64,000 nucleotides of DNA from Ruminococcus flavefaciens AE3010 (GCF_000526795.1 NZ_JAGT01000001.1:1573001-1637000), one strand, 5' to 3'; counted from the first letter of the stretch, positions 25,471-34,051 are shown. Numbers and translations: made by a program. The notes: a model not told the origin generated them from the letters alone.

Positions 25471-26454
25471 ATGTGCAGTTTATTTGGTTGGCTCGATTAT
25501 CAGGGCATTATCCCCCATAAGGTACTCCGCAAGCTTACACAGGCATTAGCAAACGCTGCTGAAGAACGCGGCACGGACGCTTCCGGAATCAGCTACGTCA
25601 ATGGCGGTCAGATAGTTATTTATAAGCGCCCGAAAGCGGCTCACAAACTGCACTTCAATCCGCCGGAAGGCACAAGAGCTGTTCTCGGTCACACTCGACT
25701 CGCGACGCAGGGTAATGAAAAGAACAATGCGAATAATCACCCATTTTATGGTAACACAGGTGACACAGCCTTTGCCTTTGCCCACAATGGTATACTTTAT
25801 AATGATAAGGAGCTTCGGAAAGAAAAGCAGCTTCCTGTTACCACGATTGAGACAGATTCGTACATAGCAGTGCAGCTTATCGAGTCTCAGCATAAACTTG
25901 ACTTCGACTCCCTTAGATACATGGCTGAGGCTGTGTATGGCAGTTTCACGTTCAGTCTGCTTGATGATAATAACTCTCTGTATCTTGTGAAAGGCTCCAA
26001 TCCGTTATGCTTGCTGCATTTCGCTTCTCTCGGACTATACGTTTATGCAAGTACGGAGAGCATTATGAAGAATGCACTTAAACGTGTCGGACTGCATAAA
26101 TTCGCTTCTGAACGCATCGAGACTGATGAGGGTGATATCGTCAAAATCGACAAGAACGGCAACATTACACGCTCACAGTTTCAGCCAGCTCCGACATATA
26201 CTCACTATTCAAGATGTAAGTGGTGGTACGAAGATTACGAAGATTACTTTTCCACATACGAAGAAACACTAGTAGAAATGGCGCACATGTTCGGAGTTGA
26301 TGAGAATGACGTGATCCTACTCCTCGATTATGGCTATAGCGCAGACGAGGTGGCAGAATTTCTTATGGATAATAGTATGTTCCAAGAGGCTGTCAGGGAT
26401 GTAAAGTATATGGCCGGTGAAAGTTTATATGAACAGTATTGCGGAGTGTTCTGA
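25471..26454 (+). CDS. Class II glutamine amidotransferase-like protein
   Basis: A 327-residue protein beginning MCSLFGW, so Cys2 becomes the N-terminal nucleophile after Met removal, as in Ntn-type class II glutaminases. Further matches: RGTDASGISYV, LGHTRLATQGNEKNNANNHPF, FAHNGILYN, and TDSYIAVQLI. It releases ammonia from glutamine. The C-terminal 80 residues are acidic and Tyr-rich (WWYEDYEDYFSTYEE) and not recognised. Paired with the amidoligase it probably supplies or removes an amide group on a peptide product. Start follows the 59-residue gene without a gap. Confidence 0.85.
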   Translation: MCSLFGWLDYQGIIPHKVLRKLTQALANAAEERGTDASGISYVNGGQIVIYKRPKAAHKLHFNPPEGTRAVLGHTRLATQGNEKNNANNHPFYGNTGDTAFAFAHNGILYNDKELRKEKQLPVTTIETDSYIAVQLIESQHKLDFDSLRYMAEAVYGSFTFSLLDDNNSLYLVKGSNPLCLLHFASLGLYVYASTESIMKNALKRVGLHKFASERIETDEGDIVKIDKNGNITRSQFQPAPTYTHYSRCKWWYEDYEDYFSTYEETLVEMAHMFGVDENDVILLLDYGYSADEVAEFLMDNSMFQEAVRDVKYMAGESLYEQYCGVF

Positions 26455-26496
26455 AAAGTATAGGTTTTGATACACTCAAAAAACAGGCCAAAATCA

Positions 26497-26558
26497 GTTT
26501 CAAAAGGTGGTATTCTGACTTTTGAAACGTTCCGAAAGTTGCCACCACTTTTTGAGAC
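26497..26558 (+). other. Likely res/recombination site of the serine recombinase
   Basis: GTTTCAAAAG (26497-26506) and its exact inverse CTTTTGAAAC (26519-26528) form a 32-bp dyad. A third, related copy lies inverted at about 26542-26558 (CCACCACTTTTTGAGAC), matching the first half-site plus its GGTGG flank. Three such subsites directly before a resolvase gene is the expected res layout. Confidence 0.6.
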
Positions 26559-26572
26559 AGTCAGGAGGTAAA

Positions 26573-27172
26573 ATGGACAACAGGATCTATGGCTATGCCA
26601 GAGTATCTTCCACAGGTCAGAACGAGGACAGGCAACTTGAAGCACTCACCAAGTTCGGCGTTCCTGAGCAGAACATCATCATCGACAAGGCTTCCGGAAA
26701 GGATACCGAGCGTGAAGGGTATCAGTATCTCAAACGTCAGATACTCCGCAAGGGAGATACACTTGTTATCAAGGAACTGGACAGGCTAAGCAGAAATAAA
26801 GCTGACATCAAGCGAGAGCTGGAGCACTTCAAGGATATGGGCGTCAGAGTCAAGATACTAGATATACCCACAACGCTTACTGACTTCCCGCCGCAGCAGG
26901 CTTGGGTGCTTGACATGATAAACGCAATATTGATAGAAGTACTCGGTTCGATAGCTGAAAATGAACGCAACAAAATCCGAGCTCGTCAGCGTGAAGGCAT
27001 AGAAGCTGCTAAGAAGAAAAACGTCCGATTCGGGCGCCCGTCAAAGCCTCTACCTGATAACTGGCATGAGGTAATGGCGGAAGTCCGCTGCGGAAACAAA
27101 AGACCTGTGGAGGCGATGCGGGAGCTGGGAATCTCGCGGTCGAATTATTACAGGTTGTGGAAACATTTATAA
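26573..27172 (+). CDS. Serine recombinase (resolvase/invertase type)
   Basis: A 199-residue protein. ATG 26573 follows AGGAGG; the earlier in-frame start would run through the recombination site. The N-terminal catalytic domain has YGYARVSS with Ser12 as nucleophile, and KELDRLSRN. The long helix and a C-terminal helix-turn-helix (RPVEAMRELGISRSNYYRLW) are present. Size fits resolvases such as Tn3-type and plasmid multimer resolvases. A likely res site lies just upstream, so it may act on it and repress itself. Confidence 0.9.
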   Translation: MDNRIYGYARVSSTGQNEDRQLEALTKFGVPEQNIIIDKASGKDTEREGYQYLKRQILRKGDTLVIKELDRLSRNKADIKRELEHFKDMGVRVKILDIPTTLTDFPPQQAWVLDMINAILIEVLGSIAENERNKIRARQREGIEAAKKKNVRFGRPSKPLPDNWHEVMAEVRCGNKRPVEAMRELGISRSNYYRLWKHL

Positions 27173-27180
27173 AGATGAAT

Positions 27181-27202
27181 GAGCCTCCTAATTTGGAGGC
27201 TC
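27181..27202 (+). terminator. Terminator of the recombinase gene
   Basis: An 8-bp stem GAGCCTCC/GGAGGCTC with a 6-base loop, then TTCTCTCTT. It sits between convergent genes. Confidence 0.7.
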
Positions 27203-27212
27203 TTCTCTCTTA

Positions 27213-27542
27213 CTATTCATTATCATCTACCAAGTCTTTGATGAACAAGCTGATATAGTCGCGCTTTCCGTAAAGGACGCGATCGATATAAGCAGTATCA
27301 TTGCTGCTTCGGTAGAATACAAGATAATTCTTATAGATCAGATATCGGTAACCGCTGAAAATGTCATCTGAGAAGTAGAGAGGCTTGCCTATCTCGGAGT
27401 GATCTTTAAGTATATCCGCAGTATCAAGTAGACCATTAACAATGCTTTCTGCAGCTATTGGATTAGCGAGTTTGTCTGAGATATAAGCAAATATCTCATC
27501 GAGATCAGCCAAAGCCTTCGGTGAATAAACTACTTGATTCAT
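27213..27542 (-). CDS. RelE/ParE-family toxin
   Basis: A 109-residue protein of the ParE/RelE fold: YSPKALADLDEIFAYISD at the N-terminus, GYRYLIYKNYLVFYRS, and VLYGKRDY near the C-terminus. ParE types poison gyrase and RelE types cut mRNA on the ribosome; which applies is not clear. Its ATG overlaps the antitoxin stop by 4 bases (ATGA), a typical type II toxin-antitoxin layout. Confidence 0.9.
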   Translation of the reverse strand: MNQVVYSPKALADLDEIFAYISDKLANPIAAESIVNGLLDTADILKDHSEIGKPLYFSDDIFSGYRYLIYKNYLVFYRSSNDTAYIDRVLYGKRDYISLFIKDLVDDNE

Positions 27543-27802
27543 GTGCGTTTAGCTCCAAAATGTTTTCTTACATCGTCAGAAGATATCCAGCCTTCCTGTT
27601 CGCCAGATTTTCTGCCCTCGTCAAGCTTGCACATTAATTTGAGTGCCGCCTTAGTGCGTTCGTATTCTTCCTGTTCAGCTATATCAACAATAGCATAGCA
27701 GCCTCTGCCGTTTTTGGTGAGGTAAACAGGAGAACCAACCGCAACGTCCTGCAACACAGAGGAATAGTTTCTGAGATCTGAAATCGGAACTATATTCGGC
27801 AT
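27539..27802 (-). CDS. Phd/YefM-family antitoxin
   Basis: An 87-residue protein. ATG 27802 follows AAGGGAG. MPNIVPISDLRNYSSVLQDVAVGSPVYLTKNGRGCYAIVDI is the Phd/YefM DNA-binding fold; the C-terminal half should wrap the toxin. It probably represses its own promoter. Upstream in-frame codons lie within the promoter and are not coding. Confidence 0.9.
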   Translation of the reverse strand: MPNIVPISDLRNYSSVLQDVAVGSPVYLTKNGRGCYAIVDIAEQEEYERTKAALKLMCKLDEGRKSGEQEGWISSDDVRKHFGAKRT

Positions 27803-27832
27803 AAAATCATCTCCCTTCAATTTTCTACTTAT

Positions 27833-27861
27833 ATTATACACTACAAAGAATATGATGTCAA
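27833..27861 (-). promoter_or_regulatory. Promoter of the toxin-antitoxin operon
   Basis: A perfect-consensus TTGACA (27861-27856), 17-base spacer, TATAAT (27838-27833), 30 bp before the antitoxin ATG. Such a strong promoter fits autorepression by the antitoxin. Confidence 0.85.
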
Positions 27862-27928
27862 GTTTTACGATAAATATTACGACAAATATATCCATAGGAA
27901 CTTGCCTCAACATGGGAAAGGCAACATT

Positions 27929-28768
27929 CTAATTATTATCATTCAATTGTGATAATAGATCGATTAGCCTGTGAATGTGGTAATTCTTACGTGATGTTAT
28001 CATAAATTCAGTAGTCGACAGAATAAAATTTTCCGCCTTTAGACTTTGAATAGAACAGCGTATGTCATTAATAACTGGAGAAGTATCGTTGCTTGTGTTT
28101 TGGGGCAATATCTTTGAGAGCGCTAATAACTTCTCAAAATCATTTGTCAACGCATCTTTTAACCTTGAATATCTAATGTCATCGCCCACACCAGTTGGTT
28201 TGAATTCCGCTATTTCATGCCCGTTTGCAATAAGTTTTTCTAACAGTATACCCATCTTCACTTCTAAAGAGTCTTCGCTTTCATTGCTGCGATTGGCATT
28301 ATTGGGCGATACAGGCTCTTTTCGTCTTTTATCTGGTATAGCTGCTTCTTCTCTAAGAATTTTAACGAACTCGTTAGTTATATCATCAAAGAGTGTTGAA
28401 AAGGAAGTAGAAGGAAGATACTTCTCAAAATCCGTTACCAGTCTTTCTTTATCATAATTCTCAACATAGTCCTCAAGAAAATGCTTAAACTTGTTTTTAT
28501 CAATGTTATTACCATTTATTATCCCCTCGGCAATTGGATGTAATGATCTTCGATCTACGTTTCTATAGAATGCTTGAAAAGCTGACTCACCATACTCATG
28601 GGCTTTGTCTTGAATGCCATCTATATACAATACTAATTTTTCGTCTTTTGTAATACTGCAAAGAAGATCTCTACAAAAATATGGCTTAGTCAGGCTCTTA
28701 TTTGTACCACGATCAATCATTTTACGATATCCAGTGCCAAAAGCATTAACGAACTCTCCGAAATCCAT
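27929..28768 (-). CDS. Hypothetical protein, divergent from the ATPase gene
   Basis: A 279-residue soluble, helical protein of unknown family. ATG at 28768 has TTGGAGGG 6 bases before it; an earlier TTG would overlap that site. Opening MDFGEFVNAFGTGYRKMIDRGTNKSL, with a central acidic linker (NNANRSNESEDSLE). It runs divergently from the 974-residue ATPase with 263 bp between, a layout often seen for a regulator or partner protein. A toxin-antitoxin operon lies on its other side. Confidence 0.55.
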   Translation of the reverse strand: MDFGEFVNAFGTGYRKMIDRGTNKSLTKPYFCRDLLCSITKDEKLVLYIDGIQDKAHEYGESAFQAFYRNVDRRSLHPIAEGIINGNNIDKNKFKHFLEDYVENYDKERLVTDFEKYLPSTSFSTLFDDITNEFVKILREEAAIPDKRRKEPVSPNNANRSNESEDSLEVKMGILLEKLIANGHEIAEFKPTGVGDDIRYSRLKDALTNDFEKLLALSKILPQNTSNDTSPVINDIRCSIQSLKAENFILSTTEFMITSRKNYHIHRLIDLLSQLNDNN

Positions 28769-28872
28769 ATTATTTCCCTCCAATCAATACAATTGTAATT
28801 GTATGATTCTGTATATTCTTGTTTAATCGACATTCAGACCATTTTTTCTTATAATTTGATTAGGACACATAA

Positions 28873-28989
28873 GTCCGAAAAAAAACAGGTTTGCTCATAA
28901 AAGCAGGTGAAAAATATAGCGCTTAATTAAAATCAGCTTTTTCGGACAAGATTTAGCGGTTTTTTTACAACATTGAAATTCTCACCTGC
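28873..28989. repeat. Interleaved inverted repeats in the 28769-29031 intergenic region
   Basis: GTCCGAAAAA (28873-28882) pairs with TTTTTCGGAC (28938-28947). GCAGGTGA (28903-28910) pairs with TCACCTGC (28982-28989). GGAC...GTCC also lies at about 28863-28876. The pairs interleave in the divergent control region and may be operator or replication/transfer-origin sites. Confidence 0.4.
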
Positions 28990-29031
28990 GTTTGAGAAAA
29001 CTGAAAAAATATTTTGAAAGGAGCACGAAAT

Positions 29032-31956
29032 ATGTGCACAGGAAAACAAATTCCTCAGGAACAATATTCGTTAATGGGACAAAGTAATGTCTCCTTCCTT
29101 AAGGGACAAAAAGTCTTCAGCATGGCAAAGGGAAGCTTTGTTAATTTCGATGAACTCATCAAGACTTCGGGCGAAGAGCTAAATTTAGAATATGAGATTT
29201 TCTTCTCAAATTCACTAGAAAACGCGTGGGGCTACATGAAAATAGTAAATGGTAAAAGCGTCAATACAATCCCGCTTTTACAGGTAATGATTCTTGATGT
29301 AACACCTGTTGCATCAGATGATGGAACTAACAGCGGTAGAATCGTCAAGTATTGTAAGGAAAAAATGGCTGATATAAAAGAGGTATTTATTCCTGAAAAT
29401 AATATTCGCAGAAAGAAGCTTCTGCAATACTTTGAAATACCATCACATGGAAACAAGAAAATGGACGACCTTAGCAATCGTCTGTTACATAACTTGATTT
29501 TAGTAAAATCGGAAAATGCTCCGTATATTTCAATTGGAAAAAAACGTGGTTGGTCATTGAAGCCTGGTATATCTGCTACATATGAATCGAAGGAAAGATA
29601 TCCGAAGGCATTACATCAAACGCTTCCCAAAAGCATATTAAATGCTGAAAGACCGCAACGTCGTCTAAAAAGCGATGATTACGCAAAAGAAGCCAAAAAT
29701 TGGTTTTATTCAATATTCGAATTCGGAATTTCCAAAAAGCTGTTATACTTATTTCGTATAACAAGCTACAATGGTGCTTTTTCAAGGCGTTTAGGGATTG
29801 ATTTTGATCAAATCATTACGATTAAATCATCTGAAAATAACTCTCCTTTGATTTCGGCATTTATTAAGAATGATACCTTTTCTTCAAATGAGGTACTCAC
29901 ATTAGGAGAAAAGCCACAGAAGCTTGAAGAGAAAGTGGAACTGCTCAACGACTGTATTGCGCTAATTGTGGACGATACAAAAGCTGATGAAGTAGATAAG
30001 CGAAAAGCAGCTTTATCAGTTATGGAACGCAAAGTAGTTTCTAAGGAGCTTGATGTCGTTCCAGTGGTTTTGTCAAAATACTCTGACGCGCAGGTACGAC
30101 CTGATCTTGGTTGTACGTTGAAAATTCCCAACATTACATGCTGTATTGAGCCAAGGTATGTTAAAAATACTCTTGAGTGGAACGATGCGGGATACTTATC
30201 GAAAATCGAAGGAAATTACAGTGATTTTAAAGATTCCTACTGTGAAAATTATACTCAAGTATCATTCTCTGTTCCAGAAAGCATTCCACCCAATAGAAGA
30301 AATTTGTATATAGCACTTGTAACATCAGCAAGAGTTTATGATAGTTTTTATGAACCCTTCTTTGGTACAGCTGTTGAACAGTTAGTAGTCAGCTGGCTTA
30401 GTTCCTACAAAGAGATCGGTTCAACTGTTGATGAGATGATCCTCACTGATTTCGGTAAATGCCTGAATGATGAGATATGCAGCGGGAGCTTCAATTTCAT
30501 AAAGCGTACTAAGTATATCGTCATTAACCAAGGCAAAAACTCGGTTATTGTTGATGGCGACTACATCTACCTCGAAACTGAAGTCGTCAAGGAGCTTGCT
30601 CACAGTAAGCTAAAGCTTCACAGTGTTAACTCGCTTACTGAGTCATTGAAGGCAAACGATTGCTTGAATATCAACGATCAGAATAGCAAGTGTTACAGAT
30701 TTCACGTTCAAAACTCAAATGGTGAGCCGTATATGCTGTATACCTATGGTATCAGCAAAAAACTCATCAATACAGAGAACCGTAGAAGGCTCGATCTCGC
30801 CGATTATCAGAAGTTCCTTCTTGAGTATATCGATTTTGAGAAAAACCAAATTCTTCCGCTTGGCATAACTGCCGATGGAAGCTACATTGGAAAAGATATA
30901 TCATTCGGCAATAAATTTAACGATTCGGCCACTATCACTGGTCAAAGCGGAAAAGGAAAGTCATTCTGTGCTACGAATCTGCTTCCCTCATTAGCTATGC
31001 TCGGGAGCAGGATGCTTGTATGCGATGTAAGTGACTCCTTCACTCGTGATGAGGTCCTCAGGGCACTGCCTGCTGAGGTCGTCGATGCGCTTTTTGAGTT
31101 TATCGAAGTTGCTGCTGGTAGAAGAAAGCTACCGGTAAACCCATTGTGTATCGGAGATTGTCTTGGACTTCCAGCTAAGAAGCGCCGCATCGTCAGTTTT
31201 ATCAAAGCTATCGCAGGCAAACTCGACAAGGAGGAAACAAGGGAGCTTACAGGCATTATTTCGGACATGCTTAAAAGGTATCCAAAAGTTTCCTCGGTGA
31301 CTACAGATATGCTCCGTAATACACTAAAAAGAGGCGGCAAGACAGGTCATCATGTGTTCGGCCTTATCAGCTCTACGCTTGACGATATCGATCATATCGG
31401 TTTCGAGGAGCGTGGATGGGCAGAATTCTTTGAGAAATCAAAGAGGATTCCAGTTGTGTCCTTCGGGAACGAGTCGGGCGACAACGTTCACTCATTGCTC
31501 GATGAAATGATAGCATCGGCTTTCGAGTGGCAAAGAGAGCACGACACCGTTCCGCTGAGCATAGTAATTGATGAAATCAAAGACCAGTGTTTTGCTGAAG
31601 GCGGTCCACTGCATACTATATTGACGCAAGGAAGAAAGTTCAATACCAAATTCGTAGGTATGACACAGCAGTATATCTCAACAAGCAGTCACGCTATTGA
31701 CGTGGTTAAAGAAGCTGGTATAAAGATTTTCTTTAAGCCGGCAAAATCCCACGATAGAATAGCTACTGAGCTCGGATATAAGAATCCGACTGAGGCTGGA
31801 TTCGGTTACATGGGTATCGGAGATATCATACTCTGCGCGGAACTATACAACAAAGAAGACGGTGTGAACGAGCCTGTAGTTATACACGCAAAGGCTATCA
31901 AGTTCATCGACACGCCGCTCTATGAGAAATTCAAGAAGGAGTATGGCATAAAATAA
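29032..31956 (+). CDS. HerA/FtsK-superfamily P-loop ATPase with large novel N-terminal region
   Basis: A 974-residue protein. ATG 29032 follows AAAGGAG; the earlier TTG overlaps that site. The C-terminal third is a HerA/VirB4/FtsK-type ATPase: Walker A GQSGKGKS at 637-644, Walker B IVIDE with D847-E848, then a TQGRKFNTKFVGMTQQYIS sensor segment. The first 600 residues match nothing I know and are beta-rich with few motifs. Such motors pump DNA or protein in conjugation, plasmid partition or defence. Placed between toxin-antitoxin genes and integrase, a transfer or element-maintenance role is likely; defence is possible. Confidence 0.75.
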   Translation: MCTGKQIPQEQYSLMGQSNVSFLKGQKVFSMAKGSFVNFDELIKTSGEELNLEYEIFFSNSLENAWGYMKIVNGKSVNTIPLLQVMILDVTPVASDDGTNSGRIVKYCKEKMADIKEVFIPENNIRRKKLLQYFEIPSHGNKKMDDLSNRLLHNLILVKSENAPYISIGKKRGWSLKPGISATYESKERYPKALHQTLPKSILNAERPQRRLKSDDYAKEAKNWFYSIFEFGISKKLLYLFRITSYNGAFSRRLGIDFDQIITIKSSENNSPLISAFIKNDTFSSNEVLTLGEKPQKLEEKVELLNDCIALIVDDTKADEVDKRKAALSVMERKVVSKELDVVPVVLSKYSDAQVRPDLGCTLKIPNITCCIEPRYVKNTLEWNDAGYLSKIEGNYSDFKDSYCENYTQVSFSVPESIPPNRRNLYIALVTSARVYDSFYEPFFGTAVEQLVVSWLSSYKEIGSTVDEMILTDFGKCLNDEICSGSFNFIKRTKYIVINQGKNSVIVDGDYIYLETEVVKELAHSKLKLHSVNSLTESLKANDCLNINDQNSKCYRFHVQNSNGEPYMLYTYGISKKLINTENRRRLDLADYQKFLLEYIDFEKNQILPLGITADGSYIGKDISFGNKFNDSATITGQSGKGKSFCATNLLPSLAMLGSRMLVCDVSDSFTRDEVLRALPAEVVDALFEFIEVAAGRRKLPVNPLCIGDCLGLPAKKRRIVSFIKAIAGKLDKEETRELTGIISDMLKRYPKVSSVTTDMLRNTLKRGGKTGHHVFGLISSTLDDIDHIGFEERGWAEFFEKSKRIPVVSFGNESGDNVHSLLDEMIASAFEWQREHDTVPLSIVIDEIKDQCFAEGGPLHTILTQGRKFNTKFVGMTQQYISTSSHAIDVVKEAGIKIFFKPAKSHDRIATELGYKNPTEAGFGYMGIGDIILCAELYNKEDGVNEPVVIHAKAIKFIDTPLYEKFKKEYGIK

Positions 31957-31969
31957 GTTAATACTGGTT

Positions 31970-31986
31970 GCGCCCTGAGCGGGCGC
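31970..31986 (+). terminator. Hairpin after the ATPase gene
   Basis: A 6-bp stem GCGCCC/GGGCGC with a 5-base loop, 13 bp after the stop, without a T-run. Weak terminator at best. Confidence 0.4.
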
Positions 31987-32046
31987 ACTGTATACAATAA
32001 TTATACGATAAATGACCTTTTCGGTCAAGTGAAAGGAGAAACTTTT

Positions 32047-32271
32047 ATGAAGAAGATGAATAGCATAAACGAGACCTTTAAGCTCTGCAACGAGCACGAT
32101 ATCGGAATCAGCCGCAGATTGCTGCTAACCCTCGTCAACAGTGGAGAAATTCCGTCAGTTAAGGCTGGACGTTCGATACTTGTTAACTGGGAAGCGCTTA
32201 TGAAGTATCTTGATACTCATACTCTCACTCAGGACGAGCCTGTGTCAAGAATCAGAAAAATAACTGCTTAA
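32047..32271 (+). CDS. Excisionase-like helix-turn-helix protein
   Basis: A 74-residue protein. ATG 32047 follows AAAGGAG. It fits the excisionase/MerR-like winged-helix pattern: a first helix, GISRRLLLTLVNSGEIPSVKAGRSILVNWEALMKYL. Such proteins direct the integrase toward excision. It lies 56 bp before the integrase gene on the same strand, the normal Xis-Int order. Confidence 0.75.
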   Translation: MKKMNSINETFKLCNEHDIGISRRLLLTLVNSGEIPSVKAGRSILVNWEALMKYLDTHTLTQDEPVSRIRKITA

Positions 32272-32282
32272 AGGCTAAACAT

Positions 32283-32304
32283 GGGGCGTTTTACGGAACG
32301 CCCC
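32283..32304 (+). terminator. Hairpin between excisionase and integrase genes
   Basis: An 8-bp stem GGGGCGTT/AACGCCCC with a 6-base loop followed by TTATTC. It may attenuate transcription into the integrase gene. Confidence 0.55.
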
Positions 32305-32327
32305 TTATTCATAGAAAGGAGTCCATA

Positions 32328-33785
32328 ATGGCGACCTATAAGAAACACGTCTCAAAGAAGGGGACAATTGCATATTATATCCGAACATATGATGGATACG
32401 ACTGCTACGGTAAACAAATCGAAAGGTCTATGACATGGAAGCCACCAGATGGCATGAGCGATAAGCAGATTGAGAAAGAACTGCAAAGACAGATCGTTAA
32501 GTTTGAGGACGCCGTCAAAGAAGGACAATATTACAACAGTAATATGCGTTTCGGCGACTACGGCGAAGAATGGTTGGAGATGAACCGTCCGCCACAGCTC
32601 GCTCCTAAAACATATGAGTGCTACAGAGGAATGTTCAGAGACATAAAAGAAGCGCTTGGCGATATCAAGCTCATAAAGCTTCAATCTCGCCATTTACAGA
32701 TGTTCTATAGCAATCTGCGCGAAAACGGTGTCAAGCGAACAGGAGCTTATGCTGTTTCAGACAAGATAGATGATATAAGAAAGGAAATGCAGCTATCTAA
32801 GGATAAGTTCGCTGCATTATGCGGAGTCTCCTCTGCAACAATCTGCGCTGTCTGCAAACCTGATGGTCATATCAGTATCAATTCGGCAGAAAAAATAGCT
32901 AAGGGGCTGAATGCCCCAGTTCAGAAATTGTTTGAGCTTCATCTTGATACGGGAGGCTTGTCAGACAAGACCATACTCCACTACCATAAGCTCATAAGCA
33001 CAATACTGGCACAGGCAACCCGTGACAGGCTTATCCCCTTCAACATCGCCGACAGGAACCATATGAAGGCTCCAAAGCTGGAACGCAAGGAAGCTGCTTT
33101 CCTTGATGATGAACAGGTAAGGCACGTTCTGGAGCTGCTTGAGAACGAACCTATCAAATGGAAGACAATTATGTATCTGCTTATTTACAGTGGTATCCGC
33201 AGAGGAGAACTGCTCGGACTTGAATGGAAGGATATAGATTTTGAGAAGAAAGTCATACATATACGAAGGACGAGCCAGGCAGTAGACCATATGGGGATAA
33301 TTACAAAGTCTCCTAAGAACGATACTTCATACCGCACTATCAAGCTGTCGGATACAATGTTAAATCTGCTTCGTGATTACCAGCAGTATTGGCAGAAACG
33401 AAGAAACGAGCTTGATGATTACTGGCAGGACGAAATACAGATCATTCTTGCTGATGGCAGTACGCAAATAGTCACGAACGACCGATTATTCACTAAGGTT
33501 GATTCAACGCCTATGAATCCCTACAGCGTCAGCGATTGGGTGCGGAAGTTCGTAAAACGTAATGATCTGCCGTACTTTACGCCGCACTCACTCAGACATA
33601 CTCATGCAACGCTTCTGATTGCTGAGGGCGTAAGTATCCCGACTGTCTCACGAAGGCTGGGACACTCCAGCATCGCTACGACAAGTAAGATATATATTCA
33701 CGCTATTCAGTCCGCAGATGAGATCGCATCTAATGCTCTTGAGGATAAACTCAAGCTTGAAAGGCACAAGGATGATGAGGTCTAA
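32328..33785 (+). CDS. Tyrosine integrase with an inserted HTH domain
   Basis: A 485-residue phage/ICE-type integrase. It has an N-terminal arm-binding region (AYYIRTYDGYDCYGKQI), a core-binding domain, and a catalytic domain with R at about 290 (SGIRRGELLGL), HSLRH at about 420, H446 (LGHSS) and nucleophile Y456. About 70 residues (141-210; VSDKIDDIRKEMQLSKDKFAALCGVSSATICAV) resemble an XRE-type helix-turn-helix and lie inside the core-binding domain, making the protein longer than the usual 380-410. AAAGGAG precedes ATG. It ends beside tRNA-Ala, its probable target. Confidence 0.92.
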   Translation: MATYKKHVSKKGTIAYYIRTYDGYDCYGKQIERSMTWKPPDGMSDKQIEKELQRQIVKFEDAVKEGQYYNSNMRFGDYGEEWLEMNRPPQLAPKTYECYRGMFRDIKEALGDIKLIKLQSRHLQMFYSNLRENGVKRTGAYAVSDKIDDIRKEMQLSKDKFAALCGVSSATICAVCKPDGHISINSAEKIAKGLNAPVQKLFELHLDTGGLSDKTILHYHKLISTILAQATRDRLIPFNIADRNHMKAPKLERKEAAFLDDEQVRHVLELLENEPIKWKTIMYLLIYSGIRRGELLGLEWKDIDFEKKVIHIRRTSQAVDHMGIITKSPKNDTSYRTIKLSDTMLNLLRDYQQYWQKRRNELDDYWQDEIQIILADGSTQIVTNDRLFTKVDSTPMNPYSVSDWVRKFVKRNDLPYFTPHSLRHTHATLLIAEGVSIPTVSRRLGHSSIATTSKIYIHAIQSADEIASNALEDKLKLERHKDDEV

Positions 33786-33792
33786 TGAATTG

Positions 33793-33825
33793 AGGCTCTC
33801 CGTAATAGAGAGCCTTATTTTTTAT
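33793..33825 (+). terminator. Terminator of the integrase gene
   Basis: An 8-bp stem AGGCTCTC/GAGAGCCT with a 7-base loop followed by TATTTTTTATT. Confidence 0.88.
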
Positions 33826-33876
33826 TATGTGATTGCTTCAGCATTTGACGTTACAAGATGCTATTCCTGATACCCG

Positions 33877-33900
33877 TAACGGAAATCTTAACGGAAATCT
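33877..33900 (+). repeat. Tandem 12-bp direct repeat, likely integrase arm sites
   Basis: TAACGGAAATCT occurs twice head-to-tail (33877-33888, 33889-33900), between the integrase terminator and the tRNA gene. Arm-type binding sites of tyrosine integrases are short direct repeats at this position. Confidence 0.55.
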
Positions 33901-33939
33901 ACTATTTTCTACTTTCTCAATGCATAATATCAAAAAACA

Positions 33940-33969
33940 AAGCCTATGTTTTTGGCTAAACATAGGCTT
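33940..33969 (-). terminator. Terminator of the tRNA-Ala gene
   Basis: A 12-bp stem (33940-33951 with 33958-33969) with a 6-base loop; on the minus strand it is followed by TGTTTTTTG. It starts 6 bp beyond the CCA end. Confidence 0.85.
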
Positions 33970-33975
33970 TTTCAT

Positions 33976-34051
33976 TGGTGGAGCATAGGGGACTTGAACC
34001 CCTGACCCCCACACTGCCAGTGTGATGCGCTCCCAGCTGCGCTAATGCCCC
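33976..34051 (-). tRNA. tRNA-Ala (anticodon GGC)
   Basis: Minus strand, 76 bases including encoded CCA. Acceptor GGGGCAT pairs with ATGCTCC, including the G3-U70 wobble that marks alanine tRNAs. D arm GCGC/GCGC, anticodon stem TCACA/TGTGG with loop CTGGCAG (anticodon GGC), T arm AGGGG/CCCCT with loop TTCAAGT. All stems are complete. Its 3' end faces the integrase gene, so it is the probable integration site. Confidence 0.97.
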
